The translations under genes were made by a program, and so were the position numbers. Shown piece by piece: positions 1 to 8,112 of a stretch of DNA of 37,202 nt. Location of the stretch: positions 1-37,202 of the forward strand of contig JALPMN010000618.1 in NCBI GenBank assembly GCA_024243835.1, written 5' to 3'. The notes under the pieces were generated by a model. The model worked only from the letters and a program-made list of their open reading frames with translations. It searched no databases and was not told the origin of the DNA. This DNA comes from Enteropsectra breve. Lineage: Eukaryota; Microsporidia. Position 1 is the stretch's first letter, and the number at the start of each line of letters is the position of its first letter.

Positions 1-72
1 TTGTCCTAATTAGTGTTTCTGTCATCGCTGATGTCCATTTTATGCCGGTTGCCATGTTGGGATACTGTTTCC

Positions 73-110
73 AAAATTTTGGATATAGTAGCTACTATAT
101 CCAAAATTTT
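73..110. repeat. 38-bp perfect palindrome
   Basis: Every base of 73-110 pairs with its mirror position around a centre between 91 and 92. Both ends are AAAATTTT and the centre reads GTAGCTAC. It could form a loopless cruciform or bind a dimeric protein. It lies in gene-free DNA about 1.7 kb from the nearest start codon, so a promoter role is not obvious. Function unknown. Confidence 0.9.
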
Positions 111-304
111 TGCTATAGCAACTTTTTTTGCTATAGCAACTTTTTGAAAAAATGATCGACATCTTAGAAACTATACTAGACTTTGAGACAAAGCATACAG
201 AATGCTTATCATAATTACATAAGCAATATAAACTTAGTTTGTTCTATGGTGATTTTAAACTTCAAAATTTTAATTTTTTTTCAATAAAAAAGTTGCTATA
301 GCTA
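110..304. repeat. Three copies of a TTGCTATAGCAA palindromic core, the third inverted
   Basis: The 12-base self-complementary core occurs at 110-121 and 128-139 (18-bp period, each followed by a C and a T-run). A near copy at 293-304 (last bases CTA) is preceded by an A-run and G, so by its flanks it is in the opposite orientation. The outer copies could therefore pair as a long-range inverted repeat. No coding sequence is associated. Confidence 0.75.
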
Positions 305-340
305 AAAAATGAAACAGACCTAATTAATTCGCTTTGATGC

Positions 341-600
341 CATCTTAACTCTTATAGTGCCATCTTAACTCTTATAGTGCCATCTTAACTCTTATAGTGC
401 CATCTTAACTCTTATAGTGCCATCTTAACTCTTATAGTGCCATCTTAACTCTTATAGTGCCATCTTAACTCTTATAGTGCCATCTTAACTCTTATAGTGC
501 CATCTTAACTCTTATAGTGCCATCTTAACTCTTATAGTGCCATCTTAACTCTTATAGTGCCATCTTAACTCTTATAGTGCCATCTTAACTCTAATAGTAT
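341..600. repeat. 20-bp tandem repeat, 13 copies
   Basis: The unit catcttaactcttatagtgc repeats head to tail from 341. Twelve copies are identical and the thirteenth (581-600) is diverged at its end. There are no spacers, so this is a minisatellite and not a CRISPR array. The near-perfect identity implies recent expansion or ongoing homogenisation. The length is a multiple of neither 3 nor a codon pattern, and no open frame uses it. It lies downstream of the 3' end of the bZIP gene. Confidence 0.95.
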
Positions 601-725
601 TTATAAATGTTAATTGGAACAGTCTAAGTTATTTTAAAGCGCGCTTGTGTTTCTTTAAATAAATCTTTTTCATACCTTTTGACCCAACTACGAAAATAAA
701 AGTGTTAACATTCGGTTTATATTTT

Positions 726-1856
726 TTATACATTTAATCGCTTTTTTATCGTACAAATAACATCGTTAATCAACGATATGAATTGCCCGTAACTCGGATC
801 TTCTTTCTCCTCCCTGTGTATTCTTCTCTCATTCAAATTGAACTTCAGCCCTATAAAATACTCAAGATTCTCCAGCAGCTTTATCATCACATTGCGATTG
901 ATGCTGCCGGGACTCTCTATACTCTGCTGAATATATTTGATTAATATGGCTATTGTTATGTCGTACTCACTCAGCACGCCGTTCATAAACATCAGATCTC
1001 CTGTCAGGAGCCTCTCATTCTTCTCTAAATTAATCATATAGGCAGCCTTCTTCTCACGGCTTCTTTTTGCAGCCATTCTGTTCTTCTCCCGCTTGTCCTG
1101 CAGCACCTTGTTTCTGTCCGGAATGTTGCTCATTCCCAGGCAGGTTCTGAGCTCCCGTCCATCCATCGGGATCCGTCCATCATGAAGCTCCCGTCCGTCC
1201 ATACGCACGATGCCATCCCCAGGATCTCCGCTGTACAGCGTGTCGTACAGCATGCTGTTCGGCATTTTCTCAATTCCATATCCCAGGCCCCTGTTTAAAC
1301 TGGCTAGATTGTAGCTGTCCATGGGGCTGTTCACCGGATGCTGGAGGGCCCCATCACCAGGCTGCTCACCATATCCGTAGCCGTCTCTCCGCGCGAGATG
1401 AAAATTTTGCATTTTCGGAGGCGCTTCAAACGATACGGCGCCGGTGCCAAAGCGAGCCGCGGCAGGCTCTGCATTACGCGCATCGCTGCTGTTAAAAGCG
1501 CCGCTGGAGTTCAGCATTACGTTGCTGCCAAAGTCATTTGATGCTGATTCTGCCTCCGACACTGAGTTTTTGCGCTCGGGACACTGCTCCCTAAAAATAA
1601 AATTTTCATTTTGTCTTACTGGCTCATATTCCGGCTCTCTTGTGCCGTATTCACTTTTTATGTCATTTAATTTTGCTTCATTATCCACTCTCTGGAGGTG
1701 CCTCCTCTCGGTCGTTCCTTCCTCGGTCCGTGCGTCACCGCCACTCTCCCTGCTCAGTCCCCCCTCAATACCGCCTGTATCGGCCACATCACTTCTTCTG
1801 TCATCGCTGTCAAATGAATCATTTTCTGGCAGATTCTTACTCGTTTCTTTCAACAT
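726..1856 (-). CDS. bZIP transcription factor
   Basis: 376-aa protein with a bZIP domain. The basic region around residues 254-270 contains N259-R-M-A-A-K-R-S-R267, matching the family N-x2-A-A-x2-S/C-R DNA-contact signature. A zipper starts at the expected +10 position from R267 (L277, L284, M291, then Y298 and L305), so it is short and imperfect. The 250 residues before it are low-complexity, Ser/Asn/Asp/Glu-rich and probably disordered. They include a doubled MDGREL motif near 219-236. The C-terminal 70 residues are predicted helical with no motif I recognise. Expected to be a nuclear DNA-binding dimer; targets unknown. The start is the only ATG before residue 113. Its upstream context has only a CC (about ten bases before the ATG), a weaker start signal than most neighbours. 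Confidence 0.85.
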   Translation of the reverse strand: MLKETSKNLPENDSFDSDDRRSDVADTGGIEGGLSRESGGDARTEEGTTERRHLQRVDNEAKLNDIKSEYGTREPEYEPVRQNENFIFREQCPERKNSVSEAESASNDFGSNVMLNSSGAFNSSDARNAEPAAARFGTGAVSFEAPPKMQNFHLARRDGYGYGEQPGDGALQHPVNSPMDSYNLASLNRGLGYGIEKMPNSMLYDTLYSGDPGDGIVRMDGRELHDGRIPMDGRELRTCLGMSNIPDRNKVLQDKREKNRMAAKRSREKKAAYMINLEKNERLLTGDLMFMNGVLSEYDITIAILIKYIQQSIESPGSINRNVMIKLLENLEYFIGLKFNLNERRIHREEKEDPSYGQFISLINDVICTIKKRLNV

Positions 1857-2767
1857 AATAAGGATAAACTGCGATCACAATTTAATTTTAAAAATATACT
1901 TAAAAAAGAAATTAAGATTGGGCAGAGGGGCGAATAGAGATGCGGATATCCGCACTCAGCGGTAAATACTGCTTAATCCAGAATATTTTTATAACTTTGT
2001 TTGTATTGCAAACAAATAATTTATCACTAATATTCGCAGTGATATTTTACTGGGAAATATTTTGGAAAATGCGATGCTTGGAACTTGAAATAATAGCAGA
2101 GGAGATATTTTTGATATTTCAGTCGGATGGTGGCGCACTACCAAAATGGAAAATAGCGGAAACTGTGGGAAAAATGGCGATACTTCAAATATCAGGATTT
2201 TGATTCATTCGTGGATCTATGCCCGTTGAGATACACGTGTCTGAATGAATTTTAATTAAAATTATTTTTTATAAAAAATCAATTTAATCAAGTATCCATC
2301 ACAATATTAAATAAGCCATCAATTTTAAATCAAGCAATATTAATGAATGATTGTAAAATTTTTTTAAATACGCGCAAGTCGCGTGCCTTGGGTCGATAGA
2401 TTCCTAGCTGCTTGCAGAGGAGCTTCGAAGACATGTGAAAATTTTTATTTTGCAAATGAAAAAATTAAAATTAAAACACGGAAGAAAATACAAAGCAAAG
2501 CAGTGACTTTGAACACAGAAGATTAAGATGTCCTACAGTTCTATGGTCTTCATGTTCAGTTATACCACAACTACAATAAGGACTCAGTATCATTTTAGAA
2601 GAGATAGAAGTATTCATAGTCTTTATTGAATAAAGTACTTATTTTGGTTTATTAGACCTTTTTTACCATTCGATACAACTTTATTACATTTGTATTAGAA
2701 AATGACTCACTGGTTTTAGAATTATTCTGAGGAGCAAATAATCTGAATTTGGAACTGACTCATAGAA
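1857..2767. other. Long divergent intergenic region (bZIP / GTPase)
   Basis: About 900 bases between divergent start codons. It holds a 14-bp perfect palindrome TGCGGATATCCGCA at 1941-1954 and a GC-richer patch at about 2370-2440 that can form at least one small hairpin (ACGCG/CGCGT around a CAAGT loop). An open frame at 1940-2203 exists but lacks coding character and a start signal. I cannot assign an RNA gene to the GC-richer patch. Confidence 0.5.
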
Positions 2768-3313
2768 ATGGATGTGCCACAGATAAAAGTAGTATTTCTG
2801 GGCGAGAGCAAGTGCGGCAAGACATCGATCATAAACAGGCATCTGCGGGGCGCTAAGCCATCAACCCACAAGCCGACGATATTCGAGAACTACTCGCATG
2901 TTGTGGAGGTCGATGGAAAGCAAGTGCACATGCACATCTGTGACACGGGCGGGCATTCAGACTATGAGAGGCTGAAGAAGATGTCCTATTTAGACGCAAA
3001 TCTCTTTGTGCTGTGCATTGACTACAGCCGCGCGAAGGGCCTTGAGGAGGCAGAGCAGACGCTTCCGGAGATCAAGGCCACAGGATGCCCAGTGCTTCTG
3101 TGCCTCACCAAGACCGACAAGGGAAAGAAAATATCGAAAGAAGCAGTGCAGTCATTTGTAAACAAGCATGGAATAGTAGCAGTGCATGAGTGTTCCATCC
3201 ACAATAAGAGCTCGTTGAAGAAGCTATTTGAAGGAATAGCCAAAGGAGGAACACATAGGCGCCCAGACGCAGCGCAGAATGTGTGTATGAAATTGTTTTT
3301 CTGCTGCTACTAA
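2768..3313 (+). CDS. Atypical Rho-like small GTPase
   Basis: 181-aa Ras-superfamily GTPase. Visible motifs: P-loop G12-E-S-K-C-G-K-T-S20; switch I T37 in a PTIFENY context, typical of Rho proteins (PTVFDNY); G3 D59-T-G-G-H63; a DYERLKKMSY stretch like Rho switch II; G4 T114-K-T-D117; G5 C142-S-I. There is no obvious Rho insert helix. The C-terminus ends FFCCY, a possible prenylation site of CC-x type and not a classical CaaX box. Two positions that control hydrolysis are changed: the residue equivalent to Ras Gly12 is Ser (S14), and the catalytic Gln61 equivalent is His (H63). This resembles GTPase-deficient Rnd proteins and predicts a mainly GTP-bound state (inference). Likely acts at membranes in polarity or cytoskeletal signalling. 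No CCC/GGG signal precedes the ATG. Confidence 0.85.
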   Translation: MDVPQIKVVFLGESKCGKTSIINRHLRGAKPSTHKPTIFENYSHVVEVDGKQVHMHICDTGGHSDYERLKKMSYLDANLFVLCIDYSRAKGLEEAEQTLPEIKATGCPVLLCLTKTDKGKKISKEAVQSFVNKHGIVAVHECSIHNKSSLKKLFEGIAKGGTHRRPDAAQNVCMKLFFCCY

Positions 3314-3326
3314 AAATAGAATTAAA

Positions 3327-3416
3327 CTTTAGATTAATGAACTTTAGACTAAAGAACTCTAGATTAAAGAACTTTATATTAAAGAACTCTAGATTAATGA
3401 ATTTAAACTAAATTTA
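3327..3416. repeat. Degenerate 15-bp tandem repeat
   Basis: Five copies of a 15-base unit like ctttagattaatgaa run from 3327 to 3401, followed by a decayed sixth to 3416. Copies differ at 1-3 positions. It sits in the convergent 3' spacer between the GTPase and TGT genes and probably has no coding role. Confidence 0.85.
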
Positions 3417-3515
3417 TTTATGAGTGTTGGAAAAAGGAATAGTAAACATAAGGGTATTTTAATTATCATATAGCTTTAATATAACAATGAGTATAAAAAA
3501 TAATTATTTCATAAT

Positions 3516-4730
3516 TTATAGAATTACCTTTACTGTTTCCATTGCACGCGCAATCCACTCAGGTATCTTTTCGCCATACCGCATCTTCATATATGTTTTG
3601 ACAAAATCAGGATATTTATCAATCAACACTGCTTCACGTATCCTTCGTGTCAAGTTCCGCATATAAAACATGTTGTGTTCTGTCAGCAGCATGCAGTAGA
3701 TGCTGGTTCCTTTAATCGCAGCCAAATATGCCTTTGTGTATTTTTTGCACGTTTTACATCCACATTCCCCGTCTATCGGCCCATTAGCCTCTTTGTACAC
3801 ACGGTTATCAACAACAGTATCCCCGGTGTCTCTGAATGCCCGTCCAAAGCGTGCGGTTCTTGTGGGATAAACACAATCGCTCATATCCGTTCCAAGCGCA
3901 CAGCACACAACGATGTCCTCCGGATATCCAATGCCCATGACGTAGCGAGGCAGTGCATCTGGAAGGTTGTCACAGCAGAACTTTACCGTGCGGCAGAAAT
4001 CATCTTTGTCCTCTCCACCAGAAAGCCCTCCAATAGCCAGACCCTTGGGGCCTCTCTTTAGAATTGCCTCAATGCTTAATTTTCTTAAATCATCGCAGAG
4101 CCCTCCCTGCACAATCGGAAAAATAACCTGTCCCTTATGGCACTGAATCTGTGGAACTTCAGAAAGTTTTATTTTTTTCTTTTCCGAATTAATTTCCATT
4201 TCTTGTGAATTAACTTCCATTTCTTGTTCTGAAGATTTGCTCTGTGTCTCATTGATATGAAGAATCGCCCGGTCCAGCCACTCCACTGAGCGCTCAATCG
4301 CACGCACATGGAGCTCCCGTGGCTCCATCGGATTCACCACATCATCCAGCTGCATCATAATGTCAGCACCAAGCATCATCTGAACATCCATGGAATCCTC
4401 AGGCGTAAAGAGCTTTCCGCCAAAAATAACGCCATCGTCTGTAACCTTCACATCAGGAAGAGACTGGATCTGAAAGCCGCCAGAATCGGTCAGCATGCCC
4501 TTCTTCCAGCCAATAAAGTCCTTAACATTCCTTCCAAGATCCCGCAAGTGGTACGTGTTGCTCAGAATAATCTCTTCTTCGAGATGCTTGGTATCAGCAG
4601 CACGCATCGCCCCGTATGTGGCCACAGGCATGAAAATAGGCAGGTGAATGGTGTTGTTCGACAGCTCATATTCAGAGACTCTTGCATTTGTTGTGCTGCA
4701 CTTTTTTATGATTTTATAGTCAGTGAACAT
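3516..4730 (-). CDS. Queuine tRNA-ribosyltransferase catalytic subunit (TGT/QTRT1)
   Basis: 404-aa TIM-barrel transglycosylase that exchanges G34 for queuine in GUN-anticodon tRNAs. Signatures: SNTYHL near 57-62; T81-D-S-G-G-F-Q87 carrying the catalytic-base Asp; QLDD at 127-130 (usual FDE); GGLSGGE at 234-240; YVMGIGYPED at 263-272; D282-M-S-D-C with the nucleophile Asp, followed by YPTRTARFGRA. The zinc site is C323-x-C325-x2-C328 plus H352. Length matches eukaryotic QTRT1 (about 400 aa). A lysine/glutamate/serine-rich insert with a doubled SQEMEx(I/V)NS pattern occupies about 164-190. The enzyme appears catalytically complete. The substrate queuine would have to be scavenged from the host, and the QTRT2 partner is not in this window. 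Start chosen at the first Met; an AAAATTTTA-type element lies shortly upstream. Confidence 0.95.
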   Translation of the reverse strand: MFTDYKIIKKCSTTNARVSEYELSNNTIHLPIFMPVATYGAMRAADTKHLEEEIILSNTYHLRDLGRNVKDFIGWKKGMLTDSGGFQIQSLPDVKVTDDGVIFGGKLFTPEDSMDVQMMLGADIMMQLDDVVNPMEPRELHVRAIERSVEWLDRAILHINETQSKSSEQEMEVNSQEMEINSEKKKIKLSEVPQIQCHKGQVIFPIVQGGLCDDLRKLSIEAILKRGPKGLAIGGLSGGEDKDDFCRTVKFCCDNLPDALPRYVMGIGYPEDIVVCCALGTDMSDCVYPTRTARFGRAFRDTGDTVVDNRVYKEANGPIDGECGCKTCKKYTKAYLAAIKGTSIYCMLLTEHNMFYMRNLTRRIREAVLIDKYPDFVKTYMKMRYGEKIPEWIARAMETVKVIL

Positions 4731-5368
4731 TCCGCTTCGGTCAGAAATAAAATTTTTAGAAAATCTTAAGTTTGGTGTTCAAGCTCTTAATAGTATTTAA
4801 AAACATAGTCTTTAAAAACATGCTTGTATTTCTATAGAGAGCCTTATTTTAATATGAACAATAAATTCTTGTTCTAAAGTATTCTCTATTCGATGCATGG
4901 GTTTGCCGGTATAAATAAAGTTAATAAATATAGAATGCATTTTATACAATAGACAGACTATAATTTGGTCTATTCAGAGTTATTATTATGCTACAGTGTT
5001 TGAAACTTGTATATTTAAAAGCCAAGATTTACTCACTTTATTTTACATGCAAGGCAGAGAATATCTCATAGTTAAAAGCACAGCACAATAGCTAAATCTT
5101 TCCACTCGAACAAAGACTATTGCTGTTAATAATGGTAGCATTAACGAATTAAGATCATTTAGCTTTCCTAGCAACAAAACCTCACAAAAACTGCTTGAAA
5201 GTAGTTTGTCAGAATGTTTAAAAGTAACTGAAAAGAGCGCATTATATAAGCACTAAAGTCATCAGCAAATATTGAATTTCTGTCTCAAAAGAGCCCTTTA
5301 TTCCCTCTATTTTTGATTCTTGTTTCTACGCGGTTATTTCTGAAAAAATAAGATTTTTATCAATTCTA
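4731..5368. other. Divergent intergenic region, nothing identified
   Basis: Contains the upstream regions of TGT (-) and the 109-aa gene (+). AT-rich, with no tRNA, repeat or convincing open frame seen. Confidence 0.5.
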
Positions 5369-5698
5369 ATGAATCCTATCCAAGCAATGATAAAAAGCGG
5401 AAGATACGAAGTTGTTGAGCTGCTAAATATTTCACACTCCCTGCACTCACAACGAGAAGAAGAGCCTCCCTCAAACAGTAACACAATCTACAAAGTACTG
5501 ATACAGTCTGTTTCAAAGAGCCCTGCTATTGTCTATCTGACAGACGGAGATGTCTTTGGTCCAGGGACAGTATTAGAGGTACACAAAGATCTAGACTCAC
5601 CACTTCTCACACAGAATTTATACCGAATTATTAAAAGAGCTGCATATGCATTCAGCACAGGCCTGGTTAAGGCACTGAAGTCCCATGCGTCTAAGTAA
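5369..5698 (+). CDS. Conserved-looking hypothetical protein, 109 aa
   Basis: I do not recognise this protein. The coding frame is more GC-rich and less repetitive than the surrounding spacer, which supports it being real. It has no signal peptide or membrane segment. The middle (about 44-78) alternates hydrophobic and polar residues with a TDGDVFGPG turn, suggesting a small beta-rich fold. The C-terminal 25 residues look like an amphipathic basic helix. The start lacks the CCC/GGG signal seen at most genes here. Next gene downstream is NUP54-like, same strand, separated by a long inverted repeat. Confidence 0.6.
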   Translation: MNPIQAMIKSGRYEVVELLNISHSLHSQREEEPPSNSNTIYKVLIQSVSKSPAIVYLTDGDVFGPGTVLEVHKDLDSPLLTQNLYRIIKRAAYAFSTGLVKALKSHASK

Positions 5699-5801
5699 AA
5701 CGGAAAAGCCAATAAGAGCATTGCCTCTTTATTTATAAAAAGGTTCTCCAGTTGCATAATAGTGATTATTCTGATTGAAATGCTATATAATTTCAGGATC
5801 C

Positions 5802-5885
5802 ATAATGTTTAAAATCTTACATTTTTATAATTATTCTTTATTATAATTATTCCTTATTATAAAAATGTAGGATTTTAAACATTAT
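5802..5885. repeat. Inverted repeat, 29-bp arms, 26-bp loop
   Basis: Arms 5802-5830 and 5857-5885 are complementary at 28 of 29 positions. The AT-only-looking loop itself contains a direct duplication (tataattattctttat, then tataattattccttat). It lies about 100 bases after the 109-aa gene and 170 bases before NUP54. It could be an RNA hairpin in a 3' UTR or a very small MITE-like element; no target-site duplication is obvious. Confidence 0.85.
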
Positions 5886-6053
5886 CGAAAGCAAAGATAA
5901 AATCTCATTTAAACATCATTTTTTATACCTTCAATGATATTATTTTTCATTATACATCTTTTATTAGCTGCTCATATTTAAAAGAACACTTTGTAACGAA
6001 TGCTCTTTTCATGGCTATTTCAAATGTTTTCTTGTCCGTAAAATTTTATCCTG

Positions 6054-6644
6054 ATGAACGCAAAAGAACAAGAACTTCTCACGATACTCGACAATATTGA
6101 GAAGGCATATTCCCCCGATTCCAACCAGTACAAATTCAGCTATGTCTTTTACAACGTGGTAAACATGCCGTTTGCACGCCCGGCCAACTTTCCTGTCGCC
6201 CTGTGGAACCAAGCGCTTCTTCCTGATCCAAATCTCATGCCTGTGATTCTCAACCGCCCGCAGATCGAGGAGCGGATAAAGCAGCAAAATGAGCTGGCAG
6301 CAAAGATAAACGGTGCACGCGCATCGATTTTTAAGGGCATCGAAAGCCTCAAGGAGCGCAGAGCACTGGTGCTTTCTAAACTGGAGAACATCTATGAGCG
6401 CTACCGCCGTGTGCGCAGGAACTACATCTGTGGAGAGCCTGCGGATGAGGTGTACAGGCTTAATCTGGATGTTGCCACCCGTGAGCCATTCACTGTTTAC
6501 AACAAGCGGGAGGAAGTCATGGAGTGTCTGTCGTCATTCAGAGAAAGATTTACTAACTTAGAAAAGAAAATAGAAAAGTCTATACAGGAGATAGAAAGCA
6601 AGAGAATCAGCAAATACAAGCTTGATGTGAAAAATAGCCAGTAA
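6054..6644 (+). CDS. NUP54/NUP57-like nucleoporin (reduced)
   Basis: 196-aa protein resembling the alpha-helical and coiled-coil part of Nup54 (yeast Nup57), a central-channel nuclear pore component that forms the Nup62 complex. Evidence: an N-terminal LLTILDNIEKAY stretch followed by YKFSYVFYNVV, then a PDPNLMPVILNRPQIEERIKQQ stretch aligning in my memory with the Nup54 segment 'DPNRLVPV...FDDLQKRIELQ'. From about residue 70 to the end it is almost continuously coiled coil. The FG-repeat N-terminus of animal and fungal orthologs is absent, so this would be a scaffold-only version. An AAAATTTTA element at 6040-6048 and a CC precede the ATG closely. Alternative: another pore or kinetochore coiled-coil protein. 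Confidence 0.7.
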   Translation: MNAKEQELLTILDNIEKAYSPDSNQYKFSYVFYNVVNMPFARPANFPVALWNQALLPDPNLMPVILNRPQIEERIKQQNELAAKINGARASIFKGIESLKERRALVLSKLENIYERYRRVRRNYICGEPADEVYRLNLDVATREPFTVYNKREEVMECLSSFRERFTNLEKKIEKSIQEIESKRISKYKLDVKNSQ

Positions 6645-6935
6645 TTTTATTAGTTGAATCAGCCGGGTTTATTATGCTTGTAAATCCATGTCATTAAACA
6701 GTTTCTTTTCGTAAAAATTCTTCTTTTTATCGTTTCTAATTGTAATGCATTCGTTAATGTTATCGTTTATGTAATCGTTTATTAATGTGTGGATTGATGA
6801 GTATATTGTTTTCTAGTGACTAAAGCCGTATTTTAATAAGGCAGAACTTAACTAACTTGAAGCTATTCAACATATTAATAGGGCTATCTAGATTGCACTA
6901 ATTTAATGTTTATTTCCGCTCTTGAATATTTTTTT
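6645..6935. other. Spacer NUP54-RPB10, nothing identified
   Basis: AT-rich with short cgttta/atcgttt echoes near 6728-6782. No gene seen. Confidence 0.4.
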
Positions 6936-6954
6936 AAATTTTTTTCTCCCCCGC
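6936..6954 (+). promoter_or_regulatory. AAATTTT element plus CCCCC start-proximal signal of RPB10
   Basis: AAATTTTTTT at 6936-6945 and CCCCC at 6948-6952, two bases before the ATG. This is the clearest example of the composite start signal in the window and fixes the RPB10 start at 6955, not at the in-frame ATG 33 bases upstream. Confidence 0.75.
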
Positions 6955-7167
6955 ATGATTATCCCAGTCAGATGCTTCACATGCAACAAGGAGATATCCT
7001 CCCACTACGAGACATATCTGGATAAAACAAGAGAGAATATCCACCCAAGAGATGCTCTAAATGCAATTGGCTTTAAAAGAATGTGCTGCAGAAGGATGTT
7101 CCTGGGGCATGTCGACATTGCAGATCAGCTTATGAACTTCGAAGGACACGAGAGCGCTATGATGTAA
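6955..7167 (+). CDS. RPB10: RNA polymerases I/II/III subunit RPB10 (RPABC5)
   Basis: 70 aa, the same length as yeast Rpb10. It starts MIIPVRCFTC, which is diagnostic for the family. The zinc site is C7-x2-C10 with the adjacent pair C44-C45 in the R-M-C-C-R-R-M motif; the following GHVDIADQL matches the conserved helix. It is a small assembly subunit shared by all three nuclear RNA polymerases. An upstream in-frame ATG would add 11 hydrophobic residues absent from the family and would place the CCC signal inside the gene, so I use 6955. Confidence 0.97.
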   Translation: MIIPVRCFTCNKEISSHYETYLDKTRENIHPRDALNAIGFKRMCCRRMFLGHVDIADQLMNFEGHESAMM

Positions 7168-7590
7168 ATATTATGAAAAGAAGTTTTTATAGACATTTTG
7201 AGCAATGTTTGACAGGGGCAGCACGAAGTAAATAAATCAGTAAACTAAATATTCAGTTGTTATCTTTTAATTTTAAATAATTAGTTATGAAGTTTAGTAG
7301 TGGGTTTTATAAGAGTAGTTGGATGTCTACGTTGAACATCATGAAGAAAAAAGAAATTTTTCAAAGCGTGTTTGATTTCCATAACATAAATCTAGATTTT
7401 TATATTGGATAACACTGGTTGTACTAACAATGATTATTTTCATATTTCGTCGATGCAGTTACAAAAAGCACTTCCTCTATTTATTTTCATACAGTTTATT
7501 TTCATACAGTTTACTTTCACACAGTTTATTTTCATTGGTTTCGCAACAGTTTTATTTTTGGTATTTTAAAATAGCTTTTATTTTTTCCCC
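7168..7590. repeat. Spacer with 15-bp direct repeats (7480-7536)
   Basis: Between RPB10 and the light-chain gene. A 15-base unit tttattttcatacag is repeated at 7480, 7495 and 7510 (two changes), with a partial fourth copy from 7525. The short open frame at 7430-7654 consists largely of this repeat and overlaps the next gene, so I do not call it. CCCC at 7587-7590 touches the next ATG. Confidence 0.75.
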
Positions 7591-8112
7591 ATGCAGGACA
7601 AAAAGGTTGTTAGGAGAACTACGAGAATCCCATCGAATGTCTTTAAGTCTCTAACCAATGAGCAGATGAAGAGAATGAGAGATGCATTTGACATATTCGA
7701 CACGTACCGCAGTGGGCACATAACGCAGGAGGGCCTGTCGACATTTCTCGAGAGCATAGGCAGTCCGTTTACAGATGCGGAGGTGGCCGAGATGATTGAC
7801 GAGCTGGGGGCTGATAAGTCCTATTTTGCATTTATAAACATGATATCGCAGTGTCTCAGCAGACAGTCGAGCACCCAAGACATCATGGAGTGGCTTTCTC
7901 TCTTCGATGAGGATGGGAAAGGCTATGTCCCGAGGGGTGTTCTGCAGGAGTGGATGACTGAGAAGGGCGATAAAATATCTGTTGAGGATTTTGATCTTTT
8001 AGTACGGGACTGCGAAGAGAAGGAGGGTATCAGTTGCAAGAAGCTTGCGCTAAAAATAAGGCACGGGGAAATAATATCAGACGATGGAATGGCTGATGAG
8101 TCGCAAATATAA
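7591..8112 (+). CDS. Myosin regulatory light chain-like EF-hand protein
   Basis: 173-aa calmodulin-superfamily protein. The N-terminus RRTTRIPSNVF corresponds to the animal and fungal regulatory light chain segment RATSNVF. S15 occupies the place of the activating phosphoserine (Ser19 in animals) and R12 is at -3; the neighbouring Thr18 equivalent is Pro14. The first EF-hand (AFDIFDTYRSGHIT, about 33-46) and a third (LFDEDGKGYV, about 108-117) are recognisable, while the second and fourth have lost ligands, as is usual for light chains. It would bind an IQ motif of a type II-like myosin and tune motility or cytokinesis. Alternatives are centrin or a divergent calmodulin; the SNVF extension argues against both. 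The start is fixed by CCCC immediately before the ATG. Confidence 0.75.
   Translation: MQDKKVVRRTTRIPSNVFKSLTNEQMKRMRDAFDIFDTYRSGHITQEGLSTFLESIGSPFTDAEVAEMIDELGADKSYFAFINMISQCLSRQSSTQDIMEWLSLFDEDGKGYVPRGVLQEWMTEKGDKISVEDFDLLVRDCEEKEGISCKKLALKIRHGEIISDDGMADESQI

Noticed and set aside
341..600. CRISPR-like array
   Set aside because: Repeats are directly adjacent with no spacers, and the genome is eukaryotic; it is a minisatellite.
1940..2203. 87-codon plus-strand open frame with a hydrophobic stretch
   Set aside because: AT-driven composition, no start signal, no recognisable motif, and it begins within a palindrome.
7591..8112. Centrin (CDC31) for the EF-hand protein
   Set aside because: Only two recognisable EF-hands and an N-terminal RxxSNVF extension fit a myosin regulatory light chain better.
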